A DNA stretch of 64,000 nt from Streptomyces sp. A0642 (GCF_004795105.1 NZ_SSBL01000024.1:55636-119635); one strand, 5' to 3'; positions 1-8,807 are shown, numbered from the stretch's first letter. Numbers and translations are program-made. The notes: generated from the letters alone by a model not told the origin.

Positions 1-2
1 TC

Positions 3-527
3 GTCGTCGCCACCTCGCTCGACGCCGCCCGCACCCTGCTCGGCGACCCCGCCCTCACCTGGCCCTCCGGCCGTACCGCCCTCGTCGACCTGGCCGTTCG
101 CACCCGCCGCGGCGACGCGTTCGCCGTCTCCGACCTCGACGCACCCGGCTGGATCGAACGCTTCACCGCCCAGGACCGCACCCTCGCCCCCGCCGGCGAA
201 CAACTCGTCCAGGGCCAGTTCCCCGTGGCCCCCGACGAGGCCCGGGCCGCCGGCGCCACCCGCGCCGAGGCCCTCCTCGACCTGGGATTCCCCGGCTGGC
301 GCGACCGCACCGTGTGGCGCCGCGACTCCCTCGCCTCCGGCCGTACCGGTGCCGTCGACCACCCCGGCACCACCTGGCGCGACCGCCCCGCCATCGACCG
401 CGGCGACGGCGTCTACCTCGCCGGGGACCAGGTCGCGGCCCCCGGCCTCCTCAGCGAGGTGTCCTTCACCAGCGGCATCGAGGCGGCCCTCCTCGCCCTC
501 GGCGCCCGCGCCACCGTCACCCCGTGA
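3..527 (+). CDS. FAD/NAD(P)-binding oxidoreductase, C-terminal part
   Basis: The open frame enters from the left edge and stops with TGA at 525-527, so only about 174 C-terminal residues are present. The tail GDQVAAPGLLSEVSF followed by SGIEAALLAL resembles the last FAD-contacting segment of phytoene-desaturase-like and amine-oxidase-like flavoproteins, where a G-D motif contacts the flavin and the following helix closes the fold. That assignment comes from family knowledge. The substrate cannot be told because the N-terminal Rossmann motif lies outside the window. The next gene converges on it from the other strand. Confidence 0.7.
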   Translation, partial: VVATSLDAARTLLGDPALTWPSGRTALVDLAVRTRRGDAFAVSDLDAPGWIERFTAQDRTLAPAGEQLVQGQFPVAPDEARAAGATRAEALLDLGFPGWRDRTVWRRDSLASGRTGAVDHPGTTWRDRPAIDRGDGVYLAGDQVAAPGLLSEVSFTSGIEAALLALGARATVTP

Positions 528-597
528 ACCCGCAGGTCGGCCGCCGAGCTCCGCCAGCGCCGTCCGTCACCCGCAGAGCTCCGCCCACCCCCGTCCG

Positions 598-1068
598 TCA
601 CCCGCCGAGCTCCGCCAGCGCCCCGTCCGTCAGCCGGTACACCGTCCACTCGTCCTGCGGCCGCGCGCCCAGCGACTCGTAGAAGGCGATGGACGGGGCG
701 TTCCAGTCCAGCACCGACCACTCCAGACGCTCGTAACCACGCTCCACACAGATCCGCGCCAGCTCCGTGAGCAGCGCCTTCCCGTGCCCGCCGCCACGGG
801 ACTCCGGACGCACGTACAGGTCCTCCAGGTAGATCCCGTGCACCCCGCGCCACGTCGAGAAGTTGAGGAACCACAGGGCGAATCCGACGATCTCGCCGTC
901 GTCCGTCTCGGCAATGTGCGCGTAGGCCGCAGGGCGCTCACCGAACAGCGCCTCGTGCAGCTGCGCCTCCGTGGCCCTGACCTCGTCCAGAGCCTTCTCG
1001 TAGTCGGCCAGTTCCCGGACCATCCCGTGAATGGCAGGGACATCTGCAGCGGTAGCGTGACGAATCAT
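598..1068 (-). CDS. GNAT family N-acetyltransferase
   Basis: 156 residues, a normal length for a single GNAT domain. The acetyl-CoA loop is visible as VRPESRGGGHGKALL (R-x-x-G-x-G/A type), preceded by strand IYLEDLYV. The overall pattern (DYEKALDEV near the N-terminus, LEWSVLDWN and FYESLGA near the C-terminus) resembles the spermidine/diamine acetyltransferase (SAT-like) branch. It therefore probably acetylates a small amine, but the substrate is inferred. The ATG at 1068 gives a complete domain. It lies 39 bp downstream of the kinase gene on the same strand. Confidence 0.85.
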   Translation of the reverse strand: MIRHATAADVPAIHGMVRELADYEKALDEVRATEAQLHEALFGERPAAYAHIAETDDGEIVGFALWFLNFSTWRGVHGIYLEDLYVRPESRGGGHGKALLTELARICVERGYERLEWSVLDWNAPSIAFYESLGARPQDEWTVYRLTDGALAELGG

Positions 1069-1107
1069 GGAAGCAGCGTAAACAGCACCCTTCTGCCCGC
1101 CCGCGCG

Positions 1108-2010
1108 CTACCCCCGCCCCAGCAACAGCCGAGCCACCTCGGCCTGCTCCGGCGCCAGCCGCCGCTCACCCATCTCGGCGCCCCAGCACGCGTTCTGCAG
1201 CACCCGCCCCAGCGTCCACGCCCGCGCACGCCCCCGGTCCAGGCCGAGCGCCTCCGTCAGCAGATCGAACCGCCGCCCCACCCCCGCCGCGTCGAACCGG
1301 TCGACCAGCGCCGGCAACAGCTCGAACCCCGGATCGCCGGCCAGCGGCTTCGGATCGATCGCCACCCACTGCCCGCCGCGGCCCGCCAGCACATTGCCGA
1401 AATGCAGATCCCAGTGCAGCAACCGGTCCCCCGGCTCACCCGCCACCTCCCGCACCGCCGCCGCGCAGTCCCGCACCAGCCGCCGCTCCGCCTCGTCGGC
1501 CAGCGAGTCCGCCACCCCGGACGCCGCCCCCACCACCCGCGCCGCGACCTCCCCCAGCCCTCGCAGACCGCACCCCTCCGGAGCCCGCACCGCCGTCAGA
1601 CCCGCCAGCAGCTCGGCGACCACCCGCACGGCCTGCCACACGTCCGCCACCCCGGACAGCGCACGCCGCCCGTCGAGGCGTTCCAGCAGCATCGCCCCCG
1701 TCGCCGCGTCGTGCTCCCACAGCTCCACCGCACCCGCCGACGCCTCCCCCCACACCCGCAGCGCGACCGGCTCCCCCGCCGTCTCCCCATCCACCGGCTG
1801 CAACTTCAGCACCGCCCGGCGCCCGTCCGCCTCCCGCACCACCGGAAGGACCAGCGCGCACACCCCGTAGAGAGGATCACCGTCCCGGGCCAGGCCCCAG
1901 CGCCCCAGGAAGTCCGCCGCCATCCCCGGCAGCGCGGCGATGAACGCCCGGCCGGCCTCGCCGTTGTACCTGGACTGTGTGGCGATCAGCGCATCCGGAA
2001 TGTCAATCAC
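1108..2010 (-). CDS. Aminoglycoside/hydroxyurea antibiotic resistance kinase family (APH(6)-like)
   Basis: About 300 residues. The kinase catalytic loop LLHWDLHFGNVL (Asp and Asn as base and metal ligand) and the later AIDPKPLAGDPGFELLP match the streptomycin 6-phosphotransferase/hydroxyurea phosphotransferase family. In Streptomyces such proteins are common and many have no proven resistance role. An upstream ATG at 2058 would overlap the divergent gene starting at 2044. I prefer the GTG at 2008-2010, which starts VIDIPDAL, where family similarity begins. Whether it modifies a drug or a metabolite cannot be told. Confidence 0.82.
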   Translation of the reverse strand: MIDIPDALIATQSRYNGEAGRAFIAALPGMAADFLGRWGLARDGDPLYGVCALVLPVVREADGRRAVLKLQPVDGETAGEPVALRVWGEASAGAVELWEHDAATGAMLLERLDGRRALSGVADVWQAVRVVAELLAGLTAVRAPEGCGLRGLGEVAARVVGAASGVADSLADEAERRLVRDCAAAVREVAGEPGDRLLHWDLHFGNVLAGRGGQWVAIDPKPLAGDPGFELLPALVDRFDAAGVGRRFDLLTEALGLDRGRARAWTLGRVLQNACWGAEMGERRLAPEQAEVARLLLGRG

Positions 2011-2043
2011 GCCGCCGATCCTAGGAGCGTGCGTCAATCGGCT

Positions 2044-2718
2044 ATGACCCCGAGCCATCCCGCCCCGCCCACACGGCCCCGCCCCGCACCCGCCGCGTGG
2101 ATCCGCAGCGCCGGCTCATGGATCCGCAGCGCCCCCGGCACGTACCTCTGGCTGACCGCGCTCTTCGTCACCACGGTCATCGTCCACCAGATGTCACCCG
2201 CGTTCGAGGAGGAATTCCTCCGCCAGCGCTCCACCAACATCCACGAGCTCTCCCAGAACCCGGTCCGCGTCCTCATCAGCAGCGCCTTCTGGATCGACAG
2301 CGGGAAATGGCTGCCCTACGCCCTCCTCTACACCGTCTTCCACGCCCCCGCCGAACGCCGCCTCGGCACCCTGCGCTGGTTCATCGTCGTCGCCGCCGCC
2401 CACGTCCTCGCCACCCTCGTCAGCGAAGGGGTCCTCGCGTGGGCCATCCAGCACGGCCACGCCCAGGAGACCGCCGTCAACACCCTCGATGTGGGCGTCA
2501 GTTACTCACTCGCCGGAGTCGTCGCCGTCCTCACCTACTACATCGCGCACCCCTGGCGGTACGTCTACCTCTTCGCCGTCCTCGTCATCTACGCCGTCCC
2601 CCTCGTCACCGGCGCGACCTTCACCGACATCGGCCACTTCACCGGCGTACTGATCGGTCTCGCCTGCTACCCCCTGACCCGCACCCGCCCCGAGACGAAA
2701 CCCACCCCCGCCCAGTAA
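2044..2718 (+). CDS. Rhomboid-like integral membrane protein
   Basis: 224 residues with a Pro-rich N-terminal tail and about six hydrophobic segments starting near residue 32. The rhomboid-type features are the segment ERRLG (104-108), DVGVSYSLAG (149-158) and DIGHFTG (195-201). By analogy with rhomboid proteases, Ser153 in the G-x-S-x-S stretch and His198 would form the catalytic dyad, but the canonical GASG loop is altered. It may be an active intramembrane protease or a pseudoprotease. The ATG at 2044 was chosen because upstream sequence in this frame is shadow coding. It diverges from the APH-like kinase. Confidence 0.75.
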   Translation: MTPSHPAPPTRPRPAPAAWIRSAGSWIRSAPGTYLWLTALFVTTVIVHQMSPAFEEEFLRQRSTNIHELSQNPVRVLISSAFWIDSGKWLPYALLYTVFHAPAERRLGTLRWFIVVAAAHVLATLVSEGVLAWAIQHGHAQETAVNTLDVGVSYSLAGVVAVLTYYIAHPWRYVYLFAVLVIYAVPLVTGATFTDIGHFTGVLIGLACYPLTRTRPETKPTPAQ

Positions 2719-2773
2719 CCTCCCGCCACAACAGCCACACAGCCACCCGGCCACACGGACAAGCAGGGGCAAC

Positions 2774-4174
2774 ATGAGCACCGTCAGCACCGTCAACGGC
2801 GGCATATCCTTCTGGTACGCGCACCAGGGCACCCCGGCCCCCCGCGAACCCCTGCCCGGCGACAGCACCGCCGACGTCTGCATCGTCGGCGGCGGATACA
2901 CCGGACTCTGGACGGCGTACTACCTCAAGAAGGCCGTCCCCTTCCTCAACATCACCGTGCTGGAAGCCAAGTTCTGCGGTTACGGCGCCTCCGGACGCAA
3001 CGGCGGCTGGCTCTACAACGGCGTCGCCGGCCGCGACCGCTACGCGAAACTCCACGGCCACGACGCCGCCGTCCGCCTCCAGAAGGCGATGAACGACACC
3101 GTCGACGAGGTCGTCCGCGTCGCCGCCGAGGAGAAGATCGACGCCGACATCCACCGGGGCGGCGTCCTCGAAGTGGCCTGCACCCCGGCCCAACTCGCCC
3201 GCCTCAAGGACTTCCACGCCGTCGAGATCGCCTTCGGCGAGACCGACCGCACCCTGCACGGCGCCCGCGAGACCGCCGAACGCGTCCGCGTCAGCGGCGC
3301 CGTCGGCTCCACCTGGACCCCGCACGGCGCCCGACTCCACCCCGCGAAACTCGTCACCGGCCTCGCCGACGCCGTGGAAGCGCTCGGCGTCACGATCCAC
3401 GAGTCGACCCCCGTCACCGAGATCAGGCCCAAGCACGCCGTCACGCCCTACGGCACCGTCCGCGCCCCCTACATCCTGCGCTGCACCGAGGGCTTCACCG
3501 CCGGACTCAAGGGCCAGAAGCGCACCTGGCTCCCCATGAACTCCTCCATGATCGCCACCGAGCCCCTCCCCGCCTCCGTCTGGGAGACCCTCGGCTGGGA
3601 CGGCCGCGAAACCCTCGGCGACATGGCCCACGCCTACATGTACGCCCAGCGCACCGCCGACGACCGCATCGCCCTCGGCGGCCGCGGTGTCCCCTACCGC
3701 TACGGCTCCGCCACCGACAACGACGGCCGGACCCAGCCCGCCACCATCGAGGCCCTGCGCGAACTCCTCATCCGCCTCTTCCCCACCACCGCCGGCGCCC
3801 GCATCGACCACGCCTGGTCCGGCGTCCTCGGCGTCCCCCGCGACTGGTGCGCCACCGTCACCCTCGACCGCTCCACCGGCCTCGGCTGGGCCGGCGGCTA
3901 CGTCGGCTCCGGCGTCGCCACCACCAACCTCGCCGCCCGCACCCTGCGCGACCTGATCCAGCAGGACTCCGGCCAGTCCGGCCCCACCGAACTGACCGCC
4001 CTCCCCTGGGTCAACCACCGCGTCCGCCGCTGGGAACCCGAACCCCTGCGCTGGCTCGGCGTCCACGGCATGTACGCCGCCTACCGGGCCGCCGACCGCC
4101 GGGAACGCACCTCGCCACGCCCCGCCACGGACGGCATCGCGAAGATCGCGGACCGGCTGTCCGGGCGGGGCTGA
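2774..4174 (+). CDS. FAD-dependent oxidoreductase, DAO family
   Basis: 466 residues. An N-terminal dinucleotide-binding motif DVCIVGGGYTGLWTAYYL (about residues 34-51) is followed by the flavin motif GASGRNGGW, typical of the D-amino acid oxidase (DAO) superfamily members that oxidise amino compounds such as gamma-glutamylputrescine or sarcosine. The C-terminal YVGSGVATTNLAARTLRDL is the usual last FAD segment. A substrate in amine catabolism is inferred only. A purine-rich site (aagcaggggc) precedes the ATG. Transcription ends into a hairpin shared with the convergent tRNA gene. Confidence 0.88.
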   Translation: MSTVSTVNGGISFWYAHQGTPAPREPLPGDSTADVCIVGGGYTGLWTAYYLKKAVPFLNITVLEAKFCGYGASGRNGGWLYNGVAGRDRYAKLHGHDAAVRLQKAMNDTVDEVVRVAAEEKIDADIHRGGVLEVACTPAQLARLKDFHAVEIAFGETDRTLHGARETAERVRVSGAVGSTWTPHGARLHPAKLVTGLADAVEALGVTIHESTPVTEIRPKHAVTPYGTVRAPYILRCTEGFTAGLKGQKRTWLPMNSSMIATEPLPASVWETLGWDGRETLGDMAHAYMYAQRTADDRIALGGRGVPYRYGSATDNDGRTQPATIEALRELLIRLFPTTAGARIDHAWSGVLGVPRDWCATVTLDRSTGLGWAGGYVGSGVATTNLAARTLRDLIQQDSGQSGPTELTALPWVNHRVRRWEPEPLRWLGVHGMYAAYRAADRRERTSPRPATDGIAKIADRLSGRG

Positions 4175-4192
4175 GCGGGGTCGGGAACAGAA

Positions 4193-4229
4193 GAAGTCCC
4201 AGGTCAGCAATACGCTGAACTGGGACTTC
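4193..4229. terminator. Bidirectional intrinsic terminator between the oxidase and tRNA-Thr
   Basis: Arms GAAGTCCCAG and CTGGGACTTC pair across a short loop, extended by TCAG/CTGA with one bulge. It sits between two convergent genes: 19 bp after the oxidase stop and 2 bp past the tRNA 3' end. On the minus strand a short T-containing tract follows. Confidence 0.75.
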
Positions 4230-4230
4230 G

Positions 4231-4304
4231 AGCCGCCTGTCGGACTCGAACCGACGACCTATTGATTACAAATCAATTGCTCTAGCCAACTGAGCTAAGG
4301 CGGC
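4231..4304 (-). tRNA. tRNA-Thr(TGT)
   Basis: Read on the minus strand, a 74-nt cloverleaf can be folded. Acceptor arms GCCGCCT and AGGCGGC pair perfectly. The D arm is TAGCTCAGTTGG. The anticodon loop TTTGTAA carries anticodon TGT, and the T arm contains GGTTCGAGTCC. CCA is not encoded, as usual in Streptomyces. Anticodon UGU reads ACA threonine codons, which are rare at this GC content. Confidence 0.95.
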
Positions 4305-4465
4305 AACACACGCGGTTGAAGCAAGCACGCGCGCGAGCCCTCACTCTACACAGCGCCCCACTCGCCGATCCAGGAAGTTCCTCCCGCCCCGTAACCGTCC
4401 GAGCACCCGTGCGTTAAAAACACTGACGTACTGATCCGGATATCGGACAGTCGGGGAAAGGAAGC

Positions 4466-5866
4466 ATGAAGGACCTCGCAGACCAGCCGACACGCGTGAA
4501 CGGCGACGAGGCCAAGCGGATCAAGCGCGAGGCACTGGGTATCGCCGACCGCAAGAAGCACCACGGTCGGGCGGCGACCGCCATGAAGGGCCGGGCCAAG
4601 GCGCCCGACACGCAGCAGCGCGTGTACCGGTACCGCTTTTACCCGACACCGTCGCAGGCCGAGCAGTTGGAGAAGACCTTCGGAGCCTGTCGCTGGGTCT
4701 ACAACGAAGGGCTGGAGCTCCGGGTGGGGGCATGGGAGCGTCATCGGGTTTCGGTGGGGTTCGCCGAGTCGTGCCGGGCATTGACGGGGTGGCGGCAGTC
4801 GTCGGAGACATCGTGGTTGCGTGAGGTGTCGTCGACGGTGCTGCAGCAGTCGTTGCGGCATCTGGACGGTGCGTTCACACGGTTCTTCAAGCAGCTGGCG
4901 AAACATCCGCAGCGGAAGACGAAGCACCGCTCGCGGGATTCGGCGACATACGTCCGGACTGGCTTCCGGTGGGCGGAGAATCCGGAGCTGCCCGGTACGG
5001 GGCTGGTCACGCTGGCCATGCAGACGGTGCCGTTGGACGTGCGGTGGTCGCGGCCCTTGCCGGCCGGAGCCGAACCGGTGCGGGTGTCAGTGACACGGGA
5101 CCGTGCGGGCCGCTATTTCCTCGCTGTGCTGGTGGAGGAACGGATCGAGCCGCTGCCCGCCGCCTTCGTACCGGGCGAACGGGCGCCGAAAGCGGTGGGG
5201 ATCGATCTGGGACTGGCCGCGCTGGTAACGCTGGACGACGGAACGAAGGTGGATCACCCACGCCTGCTGAAGAAGTACGAAAGGGAACTCGCGCGGCTGC
5301 AGCGAGGGCTGCATCGCAAGACGAAGGGCTCCAAGAACCGGGAGAAGGCCCGACAGCGCATCGCTCGTCTGTACGCGCTGATCAGCGACGTGCGCAGAGA
5401 CACGCTGGACCAGCTGACCACCCGCCTCGTGCGCGAGAACCAAGTGCTCGTGGTGGAAGACCTGGCCATCATGAATCTGCTCCGCCCGGCTGTGGGCAAG
5501 GGACGTCGGCGCAAAGCCCGGCTGAGCCGGTCGATCATCGACGCGGCCTGGGGTGAGCTGCTTCGGCAGCTCCGCTACAAGTGCGTCTGGTACGGGCGAA
5601 CGCTGGTGATCGTGGACCGCTTCTTTCCGTCGACGCGTCGGTGTTCCGGCTGTCACGCGAAGGGGCCGTCGCTCGATGTGTCGGTACGTGAGTGGACGTG
5701 CGCTGAGTGCGGCGCTGTGCACGACCGGGACGTGAATGCGGCGCGGAACCTTCAGGAGGAAGGCATGCGGCTGTACTGGCTGGTGGCCTCCGCGCTCCCG
5801 CCGGGGCGGAGGCCTCCGTCTGTGATCAAGGCATCGGAGCCGGCAGACGTACTGCTGGCTGCATGA
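4466..5866 (+). mobile_element. tnpB: Solo TnpB, RNA-guided nuclease of the IS200/IS605 (IS1341-like) group
   Basis: 466 residues. The N-terminal RYRFYPTPSQAEQLEK leads into the wedge/helical part. The split RuvC-like nuclease has Asp247 in GIDLGLAAL, Glu331 in VVEDLAIMNL and Asp422 in HDRDVNAARN, so all three acidic residues are present. The zinc ribbon is Cys393, Cys396, Cys412 and Cys415. Known TnpB proteins cut DNA guided by an RNA made from the right end of the element. No tnpA is visible. About 52 residues precede the usual family start, which could instead be the GTG at 4622. The ATG at 4466 has a good ribosome site (ggaaaggaagc). Base composition is less extreme than its neighbours, consistent with transfer. 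Confidence 0.9.
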
Positions 5867-5879
5867 AGAAGTGAAGGAC

Positions 5880-6007
5880 TGCGGTACGGACCGACGGGCC
5901 GTCGGCCGTCATGCCTGTGGAGCCCGCATAAGACCGGCCCGGTCCACCCCTCAGGGGTGTGCCGAGACGGCAGGGGCGTGGAAGCAGGAAGTGTCACAAC
6001 AGTGACA
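5880..6007 (+). ncRNA. Candidate right-end/guide RNA (omega/reRNA) region of the TnpB element
   Basis: Directly after tnpB there are four small perfect hairpins in 117 bp: 5891-5905, 5932-5944, 5945-5959 (CACCCC/GGGGTG) and 5992-6007 (TGTCAC/GTGACA). In known TnpB elements the right end downstream of the gene is transcribed as a structured RNA whose 3' end is the guide. The boundary of the element is not defined here, so the placement is an inference from position and foldability. Confidence 0.35.
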
Positions 6008-6104
6008 AGGGTCAAAAGTGCGGTGCTCTGCCCCAGGGGCGAGCGAGTCGCTGTCCCGACCACACCCGACTGACTGCTGCGAGATTTTGCTCCCCCGGGA
6101 ACTA

Positions 6105-6133
6105 CTGACAGATCCCGAACCGCCAGGTAGCGT
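6105..6133 (+). promoter_or_regulatory. Predicted housekeeping promoter of msiK
   Basis: CTGACA at 6105-6110 and TAGCGT at 6128-6133 are separated by 17 bp, close to the Streptomyces HrdB consensus. They lie 87 bp before the msiK ATG. The rest of 5867-6220 holds only the hairpins after tnpB and no further gene. The TnpB insertion lies immediately upstream of this promoter. Confidence 0.5.
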
Positions 6134-6220
6134 CGCTGAAGGTTCACCCAGGTGGACCAGACCACTCCCTTTACAACGGATCGTCCGGCACGTTCCTGCC
6201 GGTTGAGGAGAAGATTCAGC

Positions 6221-7357
6221 ATGGCCAGTGTCACGTTCGACAAGGCGTCCCGCGTCTACCCCGGCTCCACGAAGCCGGCCGTCGACCAGCTCGAGATCGA
6301 CATCGCGGACGGTGAGTTCCTCGTCCTCGTCGGTCCCTCCGGTTGTGGCAAGTCGACCTCCCTGCGCATGCTCGCGGGTCTCGAGGACGTCAACGGCGGC
6401 GCCATCCGCATCGGTGACCGCGACGTCACGCACCTGCCGCCGAAGGACCGGGACATCGCCATGGTGTTCCAGAACTACGCGCTCTACCCGCACATGTCCG
6501 TCGCGGACAACATGGGCTTCGCGCTGAAGATCGCCGGTATCAACAAGACCGAGATCCGCGCGAAGGTCGAAGAGGCCGCCAAGATGCTGGACCTCACCGA
6601 CTACCTGGACCGCAAGCCCAAGGCGCTCTCCGGTGGTCAGCGTCAGCGTGTGGCGATGGGCCGTGCCATCGTGCGTGAGCCGCAGGTCTTCCTCATGGAC
6701 GAGCCGCTGTCGAACCTCGACGCCAAGCTCCGTGTCTCCACCCGTACGCAGATCGCCTCGCTCCAGCGCCGTCTGGGCATCACGACCGTGTACGTCACCC
6801 ACGACCAGGTCGAGGCCCTCACCATGGGCGACCGCGTCGCGGTCCTCAGGGACGGCCTCCTCCAGCAGGTCGACTCGCCGCGCAACATGTACGACCGCCC
6901 CGCGAACCTCTTCGTCGCCGGCTTCATCGGCTCCCCGGCCATGAACCTGGTCGAGGTCCCGATCACCGACGGCGGCGTGAAGTTCGGCAACAGCGTCGTC
7001 CCGGTCTCCCGCGAGGCGCTCACCGCCGCCGCGAACCGCGGCGACCGCACCGTCACGGTCGGCATCCGCCCCGAGCACTTCGACATCGTCGAGCACGGCG
7101 GCGCCGCCGCGAAGACCCTCACCAAGGACTCCGCCGACGCCCCGGCCGGCCTGGCCGTCTCGGTCAACGTCGTCGAGGAGCTCGGCGCCGACGGCTTCGT
7201 CTACGGTGCGGCCGAGGTCGGCGGCGAGCACAAGGACCTGGTCGTCCGCGTCGGCGGCCGTGCCGTCCCGGAGAAGGGCACCAAGCTCCACGTCGTGCCC
7301 CGCCCGGACGAGCTGCACGTCTTCGCCACGTCGACCGGCGAGCGTCTCACCGACTGA
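6221..7357 (+). CDS. msiK: MsiK, shared ATPase of multiple sugar ABC importers
   Basis: 378 residues, matching the known length of about 377. Walker A is GPSGCGKST (38-46), the Q-loop is FQNYALYPH, the signature is LSGGQ (136-140), Walker B is FLMDEP (157-162) and the switch His is 194. It is followed by the C-terminal regulatory OB-type domain (GFIGSPAMN, GIRPEHFD) of MalK-like ATPases. In Streptomyces, MsiK energises several sugar importers, including those for cellobiose, xylobiose, maltose and chitobiose, whose operons lack an ATPase. It stands alone here, as usual. The ATG at 6221 follows gaggagaag. A 15-bp hairpin ends the unit. Confidence 0.96.
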   Translation: MASVTFDKASRVYPGSTKPAVDQLEIDIADGEFLVLVGPSGCGKSTSLRMLAGLEDVNGGAIRIGDRDVTHLPPKDRDIAMVFQNYALYPHMSVADNMGFALKIAGINKTEIRAKVEEAAKMLDLTDYLDRKPKALSGGQRQRVAMGRAIVREPQVFLMDEPLSNLDAKLRVSTRTQIASLQRRLGITTVYVTHDQVEALTMGDRVAVLRDGLLQQVDSPRNMYDRPANLFVAGFIGSPAMNLVEVPITDGGVKFGNSVVPVSREALTAAANRGDRTVTVGIRPEHFDIVEHGGAAAKTLTKDSADAPAGLAVSVNVVEELGADGFVYGAAEVGGEHKDLVVRVGGRAVPEKGTKLHVVPRPDELHVFATSTGERLTD

Positions 7358-7373
7358 TCGCTCACCAGCTGTA

Positions 7374-7408
7374 CGGTGGCCCCGCACGTTCCGCGTGCGG
7401 GGCCACCG
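7374..7408 (+). terminator. Intrinsic terminator of msiK
   Basis: A perfect 15-bp stem (CGGTGGCCCCGCACG with its complement) and a 5-nt loop begin 17 bp after the msiK stop. There is no long T-run, as is common for Streptomyces terminators. 7409-7563 holds the upstream region of the next gene. Confidence 0.8.
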
Positions 7409-7563
7409 CGCGTCCGGGGGTTTGCGCGACCAGGCCGGATTCCCCGGCACAACGGGCATTTCACTCCGCGGCGTCAACACGGGATTCGAAAAGCACACTC
7501 GAACGATCCCTCGCGAGAGTGACGTAATGTCGCCGAATCATCACCGGCCGCTACGCTCGCTGC

Positions 7564-7977
7564 GTGACCCACACCGCGCGCCGTATCGGCCGAACTCTCG
7601 CTTTCGTACTGCCTGTCGTCATGGTCCTGTCCGGGACCCTCGCGGTCACCGCCGTGCCGTGGGCAGCTGACAACTCCGAGTCGACGATCCTCACCGCGTC
7701 GGCCCAGACCGTCTCCCAGCGCGCCAAGCCGCGCGCCCCGCAGGACATCCTGCGCGACAAGCTTCTCCTGGAACTCCAGGAGAAGGACCCCGGCGTCGCG
7801 CTGACGGATCTCCAGCGCGCCGTGGAGGGGCGCCCGTCGCTGGCGCGGCACTGCATGTCGATCGCGAAGGCGCTGGGCAAGGCGGCGGTCGCGCAGTACG
7901 GCCCGACGCGCGCGCACCGCTTCTCCCGCCCGGTCTGCGACACGTCGTTCGCCTCGGGTGTCGCGCAGTTCAGCTGA
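7564..7977 (+). CDS. Conserved exported or membrane-anchored protein of unknown function
   Basis: 137 residues starting with GTG. A hydrophobic segment at residues 12-32 (LAFVLPVVMVLSGTLAVTAV) is a signal peptide or membrane anchor. The remaining 100 residues include a charged helix (ILRDKLLLELQEKDP) and a C-terminal part with two Cys (RHCMSIAKALG and RPVCDTSF) that could form a disulfide outside the cell. I do not recognise a named domain. It is followed after 34 bp by the nucleotidyltransferase gene and may share its transcript. Confidence 0.7.
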   Translation: MTHTARRIGRTLAFVLPVVMVLSGTLAVTAVPWAADNSESTILTASAQTVSQRAKPRAPQDILRDKLLLELQEKDPGVALTDLQRAVEGRPSLARHCMSIAKALGKAAVAQYGPTRAHRFSRPVCDTSFASGVAQFS

Positions 7978-8011
7978 CCGACCCGGCCGGGCACGGCATA
8001 TCGTGCCTGGC

Positions 8012-8722
8012 ATGCATACGTTTCCGACGCAGGCCGTGATCCTGGCGGGTGGCCAGGGGTCACGGCTGCGCCCGTACACCGATGACCGCCCCAAGCCGAT
8101 GGTCGAGATCCCGGGTACCGGGACGCCGATCATCGGCCATCAGCTTGCCTGGCTGGCCGCCGAGGGCGTCACCGATGCCGTGGTGTCGTGCGGGCACCTC
8201 GCCGAGGTGCTGCAGGAGTGGCTGGACGCGGCGGTGCTGCCGCTGCGGGTGACGACGGTGGTGGAGTCCGAACCGCTGGGCCGTGGCGGCGGGCTGAAGT
8301 ACGCGGCGGCCCGGCTGCCCGATCCCGGGGAGCCCTGGTACGCCACCAACGGCGATATCTGGTCCCGTTTCTCGTTGCGCGAGATGGCCGCGTTCCATGC
8401 GGAGCGCGATGCGACGGCGACGCTGGCGCTGGCCCGGCCGCGCATTCCGTGGGGTGCGGTGGAGACGGACGCGTTCGGGCACATCACGGACTTCATCGAG
8501 TCCCCGCCGTCGCCGTATCTGATCAACGCGGGTGTGTACGTCTTCTCTCCGGCGTTCACGACGATGCTGCCGGACCGGGGCGACCATGAGCGGACGACGT
8601 TCCCGAGGCTGGCGCGCGAGCGCAGGCTGGCCGGGTATCCGTTGCCGCACGGGGCGTACTGGCGGGCCATCGACACGGCGAAGGACCTGACGGAGGCGGC
8701 GAAGGAGCTGGACGGGCATTAG
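8012..8722 (+). CDS. NDP-sugar pyrophosphorylase-like nucleotidyltransferase
   Basis: 236 residues. The N-terminal signature AVILAGGQGSRLRPYTDDRPKPM is the nucleotide-binding loop of sugar-1-phosphate nucleotidyltransferases (G-G-x-G-x-R-L and the catalytic-region Lys). YATNGDIWS supplies the metal-binding Asp, and LINAGVYVFSP and GAYWRAIDTAKD follow the family order. It is shorter than GlmU/RmlA, with only the transferase domain. It probably activates a sugar phosphate (mannose or glucose type) for glycan synthesis. The precise sugar is not readable. ATG at 8012 was chosen over an upstream start in the preceding gene. Confidence 0.88.
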   Translation: MHTFPTQAVILAGGQGSRLRPYTDDRPKPMVEIPGTGTPIIGHQLAWLAAEGVTDAVVSCGHLAEVLQEWLDAAVLPLRVTTVVESEPLGRGGGLKYAAARLPDPGEPWYATNGDIWSRFSLREMAAFHAERDATATLALARPRIPWGAVETDAFGHITDFIESPPSPYLINAGVYVFSPAFTTMLPDRGDHERTTFPRLARERRLAGYPLPHGAYWRAIDTAKDLTEAAKELDGH

Positions 8723-8749
8723 GCCGGCGCACGGCGCGTGAGGCGGAAG

Positions 8750-8789
8750 AAGGGGCGGGCCCCGGAGAAGTCTCCGGGGCCCGCCCCTT
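8750..8789. terminator. Bidirectional terminator between convergent genes
   Basis: A perfect 19-bp inverted repeat around AG sits between the nucleotidyltransferase stop (8722) and the DoxX gene stop (8808). It can serve both strands. Confidence 0.85.
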
Positions 8790-8807
8790 CCGTCTGGCGT
8801 GGTGCTG

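Noticed and set aside
349..2718. 789-residue open frame across the start of the window
   Set aside because: Most of it is Pro/Arg-rich shadow of genes on the other strand. Only the part from 2044 (rhomboid-like) has coding character.
2639..4210. 523-residue antisense frame opposite the DAO-like gene
   Set aside because: Gly/Ala/Asp/Val-rich shadow translation with no domain. The plus-strand frame has clear FAD motifs.
4305..4465. tnpA transposase or defined left end of the TnpB element
   Set aside because: No Y1 transposase frame is present, and no boundary sequence could be fixed.
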